A DNA stretch of 64,000 nucleotides. Source: Arenicola marina (taxonomy: Eukaryota > Annelida > Polychaeta > Arenicolidae). Below are positions 11,583 through 22,835 of the stretch, one piece after another. Every line of letters starts with the position of its first letter. The first letter of the stretch is position 1. The stretch lies in contig OZ025263.1 of the NCBI GenBank assembly GCA_964019135.1, positions 22,009,639 to 22,073,638 on the forward strand, read 5' to 3'. The position numbers and the translations under genes were made by a program. The notes beneath the pieces are model-generated. The model did no database searches. It was not told where the DNA came from and worked only from the letters and a program-made list of their open reading frames with translations.

Positions 11583-11830
11583 TCAAACATAAGAATTTCG
11601 GAGCTTAAATAAATTGAAAACAAAACACCCTAGATTACACAGCGTATGTGGATTCTGGGTGGAAAACAGGGCAACAAATTTAGCTTTACTTGGGTTTCTA
11701 GATGAATTAGACATAAACTTATTGCGCCAATCGGCATATAATGGACATATCATTATAGCATGATATTCGTCTTCAACGGTGCGCGTTCCTGATAGAATAC
11801 AATATTTACAGTCTATTTTCCCTGTCTAAC
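11583..11830 (-). mobile_element. LINE ORF2 C-terminal fragment
   Basis: A minus-strand frame of about 80 codons ends at a stop at 11583. It carries CKYC followed by VEDEYHAIMICPLYADWRNK, the Cys-rich end typical of CR1/L2-like LINE ORF2 proteins (C-x2-C, then H and C before LY-x3-R). The reverse transcriptase part is missing, as expected for a 5'-truncated copy. Confidence 0.7.
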
Positions 11831-13107
11831 CTACCACGTTCTTTCTCTATAGCTAAGTTATGACTACTACAGCGTAATCTAGATAGTGCCACTCGGTGGC
11901 GCCTGACTGTCACATGACTCAAATAACTTCCCAGTGCTAACGAGGCTCTAGACTTTATGTTACCTTCCAAGAAGCATATGCGGCAAGAATTTTTGGTCCA
12001 TGTCCTTCATGGACAAAGACTGTCCATGAAATTGAAAATAAAATTGAAACTAAATTTTGTGTCGCATAGCAAATCAATACGACATAAGAGCCACTTGATA
12101 TGTAAAACGAAAAGGAGTAACTTAGGCGGTGATCGGCTGTTTGAGTAACGGAGAATCAGAAGGAATGGTCTATTGTGACCTCGTATGGTTAATCTGATAT
12201 ATGCAATGCAGTACATATCCGTAATCGCACCAAGGGCATGTACAATTACCTTTTTGTGCACCCAGGTAATTTGCCAGGTAATTGCATCTATTTGGGAGGT
12301 TTTACCTGTAATGCGAATCCAGTTTATTGTACAAATGGTTAACAACTTCCATATTAACATAAAGAAATGCATCTTCATCAATTTGTCAAGGCAGCAACGT
12401 AAAAAAAATCAGTTTTACGTAAGTATATATAAGGGGTGCGTGGTTCTACTAAAACATATAAAGTCACAAAATGTAAAAAAAAATTATATCTCAAGAAAAA
12501 TATGCATAAAGATGCACCAGAGGAGTTCGGACGATGTATGAGGGTGGATGGAGGGGGGGGGGGCAGTGGCGAGATGAAGGCATAGAACAGTACGTGAACC
12601 CTTCCGTAGAAATAGTGGCCACTTATGTCAAAGAAAGACGGTTCTATCTATAAACCATCCTATGCAGTTGAATTTTTTATTCCCTTAATGGTTGTACCCT
12701 CCCCCCCACACCCCTCAGCTCCGCCTCGTGTTGGGAATTTGAGTAGGCTCCATAATATTTGCAGATCATTATCTATAGACCTAGGTCATGGATCAACTAC
12801 CATTAGTTCCGCAATAATATGAAACAGAAAAGTCTGATAGGTCGATGCTGAGCCATCAGGTATAGAGACTAACCTTCTTATCCACTTTCCCAAATATTGT
12901 CCGGTTATTAACGTCCTTCAACATCGGTCATCTTCGAATATATGTGCCTTGCCCCTGGCACTGATAAAGCGCGGGAATGTCTGCCAACCGTATTGGCCAG
13001 AGGCCAGCGTCACAATGAGGTCAGCAGAGGAGACGGACGCATGTCCCATTACATGGAACAGGTCACAAAATTGGCGAGAAAATGTCCCAAATGTCAGCGT
13101 CCAACAG
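11831..13107. other. No gene recognised
   Basis: Open frames at 12007-12381 and 12185-12541 overlap on opposite strands and lack domains. A weak resemblance to an integrase zinc-binding segment lies at 12950-13107 but is too decayed to call. Confidence 0.35.
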
Positions 13108-13936
13108 GGAGTGCGCAGTCTCTCAACTTAATTAAGGCTGGTCAACGAACTATCGAGCCCTGTAATGGAGGTAAAGAAAGTCTCTCAACGTAAGGCTGGT
13201 CTACGAACTATCGAGCCCTGTAATGGAGGTAAAGAAAGTCTTACAACGTAAGGCTGGTCTACGAACTATCGAGCCCTGTAATGGAGGTAAAGAAAGTCTC
13301 TCAACGTAAGGCTGGTCTACGAACTATCGAGCCCTGTAATGGAGGTAAAGAAAGTCTCTCAACGTAAGGCTGGGCTACGAACTATCGAGCCCTGTAATGG
13401 AGGTAAAGAAAGTCTCTCAACGTAAGGCTGGTCTACGAACTGTCGAGCCCTGTAATGGAGGTAAAGAAAGTCTCTCAACGTAAGGCTGGTCTACGAACTA
13501 TCGAGTCCTGTAATGGAGGTAAAGAAAGTCTCTCAACGTAAGGCTGGTCTACGAACTATCGAGCCCTGTAATGGAGGTAAAGAAAGTCTCTCAACGTAAG
13601 GCTGGGCTACGAACTATCGAGCCCTGTAATGGAGGTAAAGAAAGTCTCTCAACGTAAGGCTGGTCTACGAACTGTCGAGCCCTGTAATGGAGGTAAAGAA
13701 AGTCTCTCAACGTAAGGCTGGTCTACGAACTATCGAGCCCTGTAATGGAGGTAAAGAAAGTCTCTCAACGTAAGGCTGGTCTACGAACTATCGAGCCCTG
13801 TAATGGAGGTAAAGAAAGTCTCTCAACGTAAGGCTGGTCTACGAACTATCGAGCCCTGTAATGGAGGTAAAGAAAGTCTCTCAACGTAAGGCTGGTCTAC
13901 GAACTATCGAGCTGTATAATGGAGGTAAAGAAAAGT
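13108..13936. repeat. 58-bp satellite-like array, about 14 copies
   Basis: Unit of 58 bp, for example GTCTCTCAACGTAAGGCTGG then TCTACGAACTATCGAGCCCT. The paired variants GGGCTACG (13371 and 13603) and ACTGTCGAG (13441 and 13673) recur exactly 232 bp apart, which is four units, so a block of four copies was duplicated recently. Confidence 0.95.
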
Positions 13937-14515
13937 GGCGTTTGGTTAAAAATAATAATATCACTAATTTCCGGCTTTACTGTGATAGTAATAAACCGAG
14001 ACAGAGGCTCCGCCGCTGGGGTTTCTCCCGAAAAACACTCCCGTAACACCCGCATTCCTCTCCTTTCACGCCCCAAAAGTTCCGTTTACTGTGGCAATAC
14101 CCTTTATACTTGCTTTTAAACACGGCTAACGTTACCGTAGCTAGTTGACGGACAAAATAAAAGGATAACAATTGAGGGTTGGAGGTTGATGGTCATTTTA
14201 TTAATGACATTACGCAACATGATGTCGCATGCTTGCGTAATAAATTTGCCAAATATGGCAAGATACATAAATATGCCAAATTTGTAATTCCATATATGGA
14301 TTTGGCCGGCAAGGTTGGGAACCAAACCGGCCAAAACCCGAAAAAAAGGCGTGCGGATGGGGTGGTGGGTGGATGCTTGTTGATGGTCCAGTCAGGCCGC
14401 CGCAGATCCAGAAGAGGGCGAAATCCAGATGAGGGCTGGGTTTTATAGGTCGCCCCTCGGGCGCCTATAACGCATGCGCGACCGGATGAACAAGTGGCGC
14501 TCCTAACGTAGCGTG
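13937..14515. other. No gene recognised
   Basis: Short overlapping frames only. A small imperfect palindrome around TATGGCA lies near 14250-14280. Confidence 0.4.
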
Positions 14516-14616
14516 AGATACTCGCCAGGCGGCGGTAGGGTGAAATACTCGCCAGGCGGCGGTAGCGTGAAATACTCGCCAGGCGGCGGTAGCGTGAAAT
14601 ACTCGCCAGGCGGCGG
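14516..14616. repeat. 27-bp tandem repeat, four copies
   Basis: Four copies of GTGAAATACTCGCCAGGCGG plus CGGTAGC. Being a multiple of 3, the unit gives short repetitive frames on both strands with no sign of being genes. Confidence 0.9.
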
Positions 14617-15044
14617 GCGACTTTCCTGGCATGGAAGGAACGCTATGACGGGACTGAAAACCTTGGGACCAACTTTACAACCCCCCACCAAAATTGAAAA
14701 ATCGCCTGTAAAAAAAAATGTCTAAAAAGAGGCCTAAAAATAAAAAGAGACTGCCTAAAAGTGTAAAATTATGTGATTTTGGGCTACTTACAGGTTTATA
14801 ATGTTCCGTTAATCGGCAAAACATAGTGACTTAGCGATTGATGCAATGTTGTTGTCGGTCGCCATCTTTGAATGCAAAAGTGACGCCTTGGATGCCGGGA
14901 GCATGGCGAAAACTGTCGCGCGCTCGCCTCGTGTCAAGGTGTGAGAACGTGCTATATACACTGGATGCCGTGTTGAATGGTGCGGAATATTAGTGTAAAA
15001 TTATGAATGAAGCGTAATTTACTAAAATTCCTGTAAAAATTAAA

Positions 15045-15374
15045 AAGCTAGTATAACTAGTATAATATTCCTTAAAAACCTAGTTTAATATTCCTTAAAA
15101 ACCTAGTATAATATTCCTTAAAACTAGTACAATATTCCTGTAAAACTAGTACAATATTCCTGTAAAACTAGTGTAAAATTCCTTAAAAACCTAGTATTAT
15201 ATTCTTTAAAACTAGTATAATATTTCTTAAAAAATAGTAGTGTGAAATTCCTTAAAAAGCTAGTATAATATTCCTTAAAACCTAGTAGAATATTTATCAA
15301 AAAAAGGTAGTATAATATTCTTTAAAACTAGTATAATATTCCTTAAAAAATAGCAGTGTGAAATTCCTTAAAAG
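15045..15374. repeat. AT-rich irregular repeat around CTAGTATAATATTCCTTAAAA
   Basis: About 15 irregular copies of a 20-24-bp word of this type. Spacing varies, unlike the strict minisatellites elsewhere. Confidence 0.8.
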
Positions 15375-15437
15375 GCTAGTATAATTGGTTAAGCATGCGG
15401 GCTGGCGTGCGTAAGGTAGCCGGTTCGAGACCAAGCA
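15375..15437 (+). mobile_element. tRNA-derived SINE head
   Basis: Plus-strand box-A-like TAGTATAATTGGTTAAGC and box-B-like GCCGGTTCGAGACC are spaced about 28 nt apart. The sequence TAGTATAATTGGTTAAGC is close to the D-arm of a real tRNA, but the acceptor stem does not pair well, so a SINE or tRNA pseudogene is likelier than a working tRNA. Confidence 0.65.
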
Positions 15438-16299
15438 GTGACCTAAGCTTGTACATGTACGTTGGTTTGTTTCCTCATTGTAAAGATACATGAGTAACAT
15501 TCCATTAACCACGAAAAGGCTGGTAAAGCGGTGGTTTAAGACAGTTGGCTGATACATGAAAACGGTGGTCTGAAACAGTAGGCTGAAACATAGAAAACAG
15601 CCTGAAAAGGCGGTAATAAGACAGTAGGCTGAAACATAGGAAACAGCCAAAAATGGTGGGGGATAGTAAAGTCAGGCCAAAACTTGTAGCTAGTACTCCT
15701 ACATTCTCAAGTTCCTTGAAATGCTACATCCAAGGGCCAAGGGCTGCAAACTTGATGCGTTGAATACCTGTCGATTTCCATATAAAAATGACGCATTTTC
15801 TTTCGGCGATGTCACTTCGTAAAATTGTCTGCATTTTGCATGTGCTGACATTTTCACTTCTGCGATCTGCTCTGACAATAAAAGACCGCTTGGTTTTTTA
15901 CCGTTTGAGCGAAGTAATGGGACATTATAAATGGATCGTTATTAGATGACGCTGCTTCCAGCCAGAGTATGCACCGAGAGAAACCATCTATGCATCCATG
16001 GACACATGCCAGTTTTTTCAAATATGCCTGTGTCCCGTGTCGCCATTTACCCCTTCCAGACCACACACGTACTAATCAATGCGGAGATTAATATTTTCCT
16101 TGTCGATTTTCTTCTTGTATGCCGCTTCCATCTGGGTAAATGATGCCAAAGCAGGGCCGGAGTGGGAACATGCGGCCATCCTTCTCGGGCACAAACTGCG
16201 GCAGATATGCCATTATGACCGATGGTACCATTGGTTGCGTCCGGGGTTGGGCGGGGGAGCGGGCGGAGTTGGACCCGAAAGTTTGTCGCTACACTGTAT
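15438..16299. other. No gene recognised
   Basis: Unique-looking sequence with short overlapping frames. Confidence 0.4.
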
Positions 16300-16780
16300 T
16301 TAGTTGCCGCCGAACAAAAAGTGAAAACGCGAGGGGTCGATGAAGTAAAGGTGACTAAAATAAGGAAAATAGTGCGGCAGTGTAAACAGGTTGTAAACCC
16401 CTGTGGTGGTCATCCATGTTACAGACACATCAAAAGATCCAGGTGTAAAGTTACCACTTTCGCAAGTCCAGTGACCTTCACTCGCGTTAACAAAACGAGT
16501 TAACAGATTCCTGCGCTCGATACTTGCAGTTTTAAACAGTTTAGACGATATTTCGCCTACGATATCAAATAATCCACGCTTCGTCCGCATATCCGGATTG
16601 TCAGGCGAAGAGAGGGGAATTGTCTCTCGCAGATCTTCTAGGCTTACGGCCCAAATTTGCCGAGTTGCATTTAAAGTTTCTGAAATAGAATGTACCTGTA
16701 ACAGCAGTCGTTCTAACATGTTTACTTTCTCAACTAATCCGACTTCTTTAATGGGTGCATCCAAAGTTACTAACACGGTC
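16300..16780 (-). mobile_element. F-type envelope fossil of an LTR retroelement
   Basis: A minus-strand frame of about 158 codons holds RTKR followed by GLFDIVGEISSKLF. This is a furin-type cleavage site with the hydrophobic fusion peptide seen in baculovirus F proteins and in Env of errantivirus-like Ty3/gypsy elements. A segment predicted to be helical lies upstream. The fossil is incomplete at both ends. Gag and an LTR in the same orientation lie at 18.3-20.8 kb, so it is probably the 3' part of that element; no pol was recognised between them. Confidence 0.75.
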
Positions 16781-16812
16781 CATGTGGCTGCGTAACTTAT
16801 TATGTCTCCGCC

Positions 16813-16957
16813 GGTAATTAGAATGCCCTCTCAGGTAGAATGCCCTCTCAGGTAGAATGCCCTCTCAGGTAGAATGTCCTCTCAGGTAGAATGTCCTCTC
16901 AGGTAGAATGCCCTCTCAGGTAGAATGTCCTCTCAGGTAGAATGTCCTCTCAGGGGT
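16813..16957. repeat. 17-bp tandem repeat, about 8 copies
   Basis: Unit GAATGCCCTCTCAGGTA, with C/T variants at one position, lying between the LINE 3' end and the Env fossil. Confidence 0.95.
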
Positions 16958-16964
16958 TATTTTT

Positions 16965-18345
16965 CAATTCAATTCAATATCATTTATTTGAGCAAGATCG
17001 AATGCATACAAACGTAAAATACAAAACAACGTGATTTATATATCTTTATTCGTACACGGAGTACAGATGGCAGTCACAGAGAACAAAAAAAAAGGAGCAA
17101 AACATAGAAATTCAGAGAACAAAAAAAAACAACAACAACAAAAACAGAACAGAAAGAAATTCAGAGGAACGTTTAGGTCTGTGCTACTCAGTGCATAAAT
17201 ACTCGATGATGTCAGTTATGCTTTCATTGTCGTCAGAACCTGTATTTTGTGCCCTTAATTGCAAAAATTCTTTTATGGCACTGACACGCATTAAATCTCC
17301 TTCCGTGGCACGATCACAATGATTTAAGACGTGCTTCCTTAAGCGGCTGGCTGATAAAGCACTAAAATTGTACTTACTGATAAGATATTTGTGACATATA
17401 AAATTCACACTCTTACTTCCATTGGATTTGCTTCCCTTTAAGGATAACCGTGCACAGAAATTCGTGCAAGGGTTCTTACTTACCATCATACTTTTTACGA
17501 AAACTATAAATCTATTGTGAAGTTGCACTTCAACAGCCAGGTCATTACACATAATTGGAAAAAATTTAGAGTGAGTTCGATAAGGTAAATCAAATAGTCT
17601 GCGTATCACCTTCCGCCAGGCTATATAAAACGATTGACATGCCGTGGACGAGAAATCTCATAATTGGCACCCATAAGCCGACATACATAAAACCTTGAAT
17701 AAATCATATTTAACGTTATGCGCCACATGTTTAAACTGAGCTATAAATACGCTTACTTTGCGATAGAATGCGTTGAGGGTGTTATGGACACCTCCATCGT
17801 CTTTAGTAGAGTTGACGGGATTACCCAAATGTACAGCCTTTTTTTGGGATATTAACAGCATGCCCTCAAAAGCTATTTTTGTGTTTGAAAGATCAACGCT
17901 ACTAAATATCAACAGTTGACTCTTCTTGGGATTGAATTTAATATCATACTCGTTTGCAAAGTCACTTGCTATCCTTAACATGGCTTCAAGTGCATGTCTG
18001 CTTGGAGCAAGTACAACTATGTCATCTGCATATGCCAAGGCACCGACAAAGATGTGGCCAATGTGGCACCCAAGGCCCGAGTTTTTTAATCGTTCTATCA
18101 GTTTGTCACAATAGACACAGTACAGAATAGGAGACATTACACCACCTTGTTTAACGCCGTTGCTCACAGCGAACGCAGGACTAACGAAATTAGCCCATTG
18201 TACTCGCACACTCTGATTAGTGTACAGCACTGCAAGGAACCACAGTAGGCGCTCGCCTGGCCGGCTGAAGTGCGTCACGTGACCCTTGAAGGCTCTCTTT
18301 TGGTGGGCGGGGCTTACTTTCCTTTCACACAACGCTTGGATTGAC
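16965..18345 (-). mobile_element. 5'-truncated LINE with reverse transcriptase
   Basis: The 17658-18347 frame holds RT blocks NGVKQGGVMSPILYCVYCD and ALAYADDIVVLAPS (catalytic YADD), followed by FNPKKSQLL. The 17184-17609 frame continues the ORF2 C-terminus, with a frame change between them near 17.6 kb. The 3' end carries repeats of GAATT (plus-strand CAATTCAATTCAAT at 16966). CR1/L2-like LINEs have such short-repeat tails. The 5' boundary is between 18260 and 18350, so endonuclease and ORF1 are absent. It sits between the gag and env pieces of an LTR element in the same orientation. Confidence 0.8.
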
Positions 18346-18349
18346 AACC

Positions 18350-19400
18350 ATCAATCTTAACTTGCGTCTCTCCTCGAACATCAAGTAACGTTCTGTCTGC
18401 CTGGCTTGTAACTGGCAGGTTGGGCGGAGATAGCGTGATCTTTTGTCACGTTGCACAATTTCTTCGAAAATACCTGGTCGTAGAAGGAAGCGAGACCCGT
18501 CCGCCACCGAGTGTCAGGGCAACTAGTGGACGCCCACCTTGTCCTTCTACGACGCTTACTGATTTCCCGACTTTCTGGTTTCGCGAGCGTCCAGTGCCAG
18601 GTGACCAAACTTCTGACAGTTATAACAGCGGGGCCCTCGCCCTCCTCCTGCCGGTAAAACGCAGGACCTCTTGATCTGGAGAGGATAGGTGCCGTCGCCG
18701 CTTGTACTTTCCGTTGTGCTTCTAACTTTGGAATTCTTGTCAATATTTGTTCTTGGTGACGAACAATAGATTTCAGTGAATCGCTTACGGTCTTGGTTTC
18801 CATTGAAACAGAGCCGATTTCCATTGGCGCTTCCCCCGGTCTCATTCGTTGAAACGCGTCGTGTCGTTCTGCATATTGTGCGACCAGTTGTAACGCCTGG
18901 TCGAGGTTCTGTGGTGCCCCTTCCTCAACAAGTCTTCTGGCCGTTGTGGTAGATTTTAATCCCCGAACAAAAGTTAAGCATGATTCGTTGTTGATCTAGA
19001 TTCCTCTGTGCAGGTGGATAGGCTGAATCCGAAATCCGAAATCGTCGGCCATGCATACTGTCGTTTTCATGGGCAGTTTGTCGCAGATCTTCTAAATCAT
19101 CTCGTAAAGCGGATTGTTCATCGGCGTGTAGGAAATATGCTTCAACCTGGGCCCGTATATCAGGCCAAGTAACTTGCTGGCGTCTGATGTTCTGTTGCAC
19201 AATTAAAGGTTGGATACAGCGTTCAACCTCATCTCGCAATAAACCTGTCACCGTTGAAGTAATACTTCTAATGATATGAAGCTGTCCGACTTGTGTTAAC
19301 GCTATTTCAATGTCCTTCATCCAACGACGAACGCTGGACATTGGTGCTCCATCACAGTTTTAAAGTTTGTCAGATTAACTCTTTAACACTTTCATGTATA
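18350..19400 (-). mobile_element. Ty3/gypsy-like Gag fossil
   Basis: The minus-strand frames include WMKDIEIALTQVGQ and WPDIRAQVEAYFLHADEQSA, typical of Ty3/gypsy Gag, then EEGAPQNLDQALQLVAQYAE and a zinc-knuckle-like CYNCQKFGHLALD. It lies just downstream of a PBS and LTR at 19620-19642. The Gag is broken in a few places. Its family is Ty3/gypsy by Gag type; pol is not visible in the window. Confidence 0.75.
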
Positions 19401-19617
19401 TGATTTTCGGCCATATGCCTCAAACCGAATTCATTTTGCAAATCCGCTAGTCTGTCAAGGGAAAGGAAACGTTCCATTTGGTCCGAGGCTCTTGGTGTCT
19501 TTTATCCACCGGGCCTGGGCCTTTCCCAAATCGACTGCGACCTTGCAGTGACTGCCACGACCAGCCGTCATACATGACGCTGGCCATATCCTGTGGCTCC
19601 GGTTGTTTCGACAACCC

Positions 19618-20780
19618 TGGTCAGTTTCCATCGGCACCAAATGTGATAATTTCCTAACCCACGGTAATAACCGCAGGCAGAAAATTACCGCGTTCTGGTC
19701 GGGTACTTCACCCAGGTTCGTTTGACGGTATCTTTATCGCCCAGGAAGAAAACGCAAACGACTTAGCGAGTGTTTAATTCGAGGTATTTATTTACTCTAT
19801 ATGTAAACAAACCCAAATACAACAAACAACGACTCTTTAGATAATACATTCAGGAACTAAAGAGCGGAGCCGGGGCTTGCTTGCTTACAATCAGGGAGGG
19901 GTGTTTTGACGGCCATCGGGAGAGGGTTTAGGGGTAGGGAGGGTTGATCGTCGTGGGTGTCGAGACCGGCGGTGTTATTGTCAGGGAGGGATGGAGTGGC
20001 GTCGGGAGCTCTCACATTGTCTGTCTCACATGGTCTGCCCAGATGGGTTAAACTAGAGGGGAGGAGATCGTCTTCAACAATGGGGTCGGGGTCAATTATG
20101 TCAGGTTCCTTGGGGATGGAGTCCCAGGCATTCACGTTCTGACTAAGGGTGCCTTTCTTTAGGCGTTGGACGGCCAAAGATTTATGGAGGAACTTAGTGG
20201 AGGAACTGTTTCATGGATTGTTGGGTTGCTTGGGTTGTTTCGCGAGTTGGTCGGCGGTTTCTTGATTTTCAAGGATATGTAATGGGTAATGAATGGCAGG
20301 TGCATACACGGACCCAAAACAGTGCAGGAAACAAGCTTTAATGTGTCTGCTATAGAAGGGCGTAGCGGGCTGTCCAGGGACGAACAGTCCTCGATTGTCG
20401 GAGGGGGGGGGGGGGGCGTATTGTCCGGGGACTGCGTGGGGGGGGGGCGTGTTTTGCTCCCGTTGTTATAAGGGAGGAGATTTGCCCGGGGGGGGGGGCC
20501 GAGGATAAGTCCCCCGCGGTCAATTCCCACCCACAAATCCACCCTAATCCACCATTCATAGCAGGACAACTCCTCGTTGATAATGCCCGACTTGGACGAC
20601 TCTTCCTCGCCCGGTTCACCCTGCCCCCCCCCCCGCCCTGGGTAATTGCTGGCCCACGACAATTCGGTTTCCGCAGGAAAAAAACCCCTTCGCTACCAAC
20701 AGTGCCCGCTCCCCCCCTCGACAGTTGTCCGGGAGTGAGAGGGTAATTGTCAGGAATTATCTGGGGGGGGGATCGCATTG
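19618..20780 (-). mobile_element. LTR (type B) with primer binding site
   Basis: On the minus strand the LTR ends GGAAATTATCACA at 19642 and is followed by TTTGGTGCCGATGG, a primer-binding-site arrangement with TGGTGCC. The first 230 bp (19642-19870) are very similar to 26700-26940, a solo LTR of the same type. The outer boundary of this copy is uncertain and may lie anywhere up to about 20780. Proline-rich frames at 20159-20778 come from G runs. Confidence 0.65.
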
Positions 20781-21046
20781 TGACATGTTAATTACTTCAA
20801 GACTTTACTGCACTAGTTTATTAATCCTCTAAGTTACTCCGTTTTATGCGAAACGAGTTACCACTTCACGGGAATGGTACTGAGAAGCTAACTGAGAAGT
20901 AGATAAAAAGAGACAGTGGTTTTTTTCTCCATCTCTTAAACAAAAGATGGATTTAAGTGTTTAATTAACAATTTGGGAAATATTTATAGCTAACGTTTTC
21001 TTGCGTCGAAAACTAATTGAGCTTTCCACATTAAGAGTTGTCTTAC
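20781..21046. other. No gene recognised
   Basis: AT-rich sequence, probably intronic to the SH3 exon that follows on the minus strand. Confidence 0.35.
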
Positions 21047-21264
21047 GTTCGTTCGGTTGTGGTGCTGCGCTCGAGCACAGCCCCAAGAAGTCTACATTGG
21101 CGGCTGGGAAGAGACCGCTCTCTCCGATGCGGCGTACACGGCCTCTCAGCCAGCCAACCAGGCGTTGCACGTTGCCTGCGTCCGTCCAGGGACGGCGTCC
21201 AGGGACGGCGAACAAAGACGATGTCTCCCACGTCAAGCCGCACTCCAACGTACATTGCTTCATC
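21047..21264 (-). pseudogene. SH3-domain exon with a 13-bp tandem duplication
   Basis: The exon begins after a TTTTAG acceptor and ends at a GTAAGA donor. It encodes DVGDIVFVRRPW and, in the next frame, GWLRGRVRRIGESGLFPA with NVDFL: the RT-loop to 3-10-helix part of an SH3 domain, including the conserved Trp, Gly and Pro. SH3 domains bind proline-rich peptides in signalling and cytoskeletal proteins. Between the two parts a 13-bp word, CCGTCCCTGGACG, occurs twice in tandem and shifts the frame; with a single copy the SH3 frame would run through. Neighbouring exons were not recognised. The copy may be a pseudogene, an allele or an assembly error. Confidence 0.7.
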
Positions 21265-21416
21265 CTAAAACATGAAGGGGAAATATTACATGGCATTTAA
21301 TATAGTCCCCCAAAACACCCATTTGGGATTTTAACGTTTCTACCGCTGAACTGTAAGGACTGCCAATTTTTTAAACTTCCACAAATGAAATGGATCAAAT
21401 ACATGGCCTGTGAACT

Positions 21417-21500
21417 TATATATATATATTTATATATTTATATATGTATATATATGTATTATATATATATTAATATATATTTATATATTGATATATTGTG
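21417..21500. repeat. TA-rich microsatellite
   Basis: Runs of TATATATA and TATATTTATATA. No gene content. Confidence 0.9.
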
Positions 21501-21529
21501 GAAAACCCTTGATTCACTTGATTCACTTG

Positions 21530-21965
21530 ATTCAATTCAATATTTCGACCGCCGTATCCTGCTCGGTCGCTGCAGCAGTCGCTCCGCCGCTTGACTCTTC
21601 CCCGGTCGCTGTCTTATCCTTTTTCGGCCCCATCGTACTATTTTTGTTTTTTGACCTGCCGAAACTCAAACGAAGAGTGTCACTGTTGATCACGTGACTG
21701 CTCGTCCGAGATACGAAACTCCACAATGCCATACGCGTTAGTCCTTCGTTCTAAGGTGAAAAACACCCTCAGTAACTTAGAGTGAAGATCAGTAAATCCG
21801 TCATCTTTACACGGGCATCGGTGCGGAAATCCGGGTCTCTGTATGCATGCGTAGCAGTCTTCACACTCATAGACGACAAGTACCATGAAAGGTATGGCCA
21901 TCGCGATAATCCAAATCCGAATATTCCAGGCGTGTGTACGTCCTAATCCCACTTCTGACACCATT
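21530..21965 (-). mobile_element. 5' internal end of an LTR element (type E)
   Basis: Just inside the LTR end at 21966 the minus strand reads TGGTGTCAGAAGTGGGAT, a primer binding site of the kind used by Ty3/gypsy elements. Downstream are an ORF with a hydrophobic stretch (IWIIAMAIPFMVLVVYE) and a short one starting MGPKKDKTATGEES. Only this 5' end is present; no Gag or Pol domain is recognisable. Confidence 0.5.
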
Positions 21966-22431
21966 TGTAGTGGTGTCGGTTTTATCGCTTATCGGGCTAT
22001 CGCAACCCCTTTATATAAAACCTTTCGCATTCTTTCACATTCGTTTCGCCAGTTCTGACACCAGTTGTAGAGTTATTCCGCATAAGTCCGCAACACAAGT
22101 TGTTTCTGTTTCTTTTTCTTTAGGTTTATTTCATAGTCCGTATATATTTCGGTGGCCTCTGCTATAATCTATCCGTCTCTGTTGTCTCCCGCTCAAGTTC
22201 TCAAGTTCTTGTCTTTCTCTGCATTCCCGCACCCCTTTATATATCACTAAAAAGCTCTCCCCGTCTACCCCCACTGCCATACTACTCCCAGCACGTGCAC
22301 AGTGCAACGTGTTCGTCCAATCTATCTTTTAACCACCTTCCCTCCTAAATAAACTACAGCTTGACCGCCCCCGCCTAGCCTAGTCTAGCGCTAAACATAC
22401 GCGGCCCGCATCTCTGGATCCCGATTGCCTG
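21966..22431 (-). mobile_element. LTR type E, with a second primer site 100 bp away
   Basis: Two LTR ends (TGTAG on the plus strand) lie at 21966 and 22066, each preceded by the complement of a TGGTGTCAGAA primer site. The body from 22066 runs to the start of another LTR at 22432. The boundaries are those of a Ty3/gypsy-type LTR; the outer end is not defined. Confidence 0.5.
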
Positions 22432-22757
22432 TGTGGTATTTCTCTAGTACACACAACAAGGAAAAATACTATCGGACTTCTCGTTGGTTTCCCAGGTGAT
22501 CACTCGATCGGTTGCGTGGGGGACACAGAGATGACAACAACGGGGTTACCAGTTTAGTGGTTTATTCTACGTGTTCTCTAACCGGTTACATGATCATACA
22601 TATAGACCAGTCAAAATACGGCTGACCTACACAGCAACAGGTTAAACCAGTAGTATAGGGCCTGGGTATTCCCAGACCCCGTGGCTCGACTTCACCAATC
22701 GGTGAAGTCTGCACTTACTTTCTGGCTGTTCCTAAATGCAAATCCCGATCCGCATGT
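22432..22757 (-). mobile_element. Partial LTR type A
   Basis: Starts TGTGGTATTTCTCTAGTACA and follows the solo LTR at 54633 closely for about 325 bp, then stops where the copies at 34840 and 54633 continue. No target duplication is visible at the broken end. Confidence 0.8.
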
Positions 22758-22835
22758 GATAAGAGCACACGATTAAAATAGTAGCAAAGAGTCGGATTAA
22801 AAAAAAAAGAGTCAAAAGTAAGTGAAAATACTTAC

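Noticed and set aside
12950-13107. Integrase zinc-binding segment of a retroelement
   Set aside because: A few residues (ARECL, CPKCQR) fit, but the His pair is missing and the signal is too weak.
13108-13936. Protein-coding repeat gene
   Set aside because: A 58-bp unit is not a multiple of 3 and all frames meet stops.
15375-15437. Functional tRNA gene
   Set aside because: A and B boxes fit but the acceptor stem and anticodon arm do not pair convincingly.
20159-20778. Pro-rich frames of 142 and 167 codons
   Set aside because: Frames run through G runs inside LTR-like sequence and lack domains.
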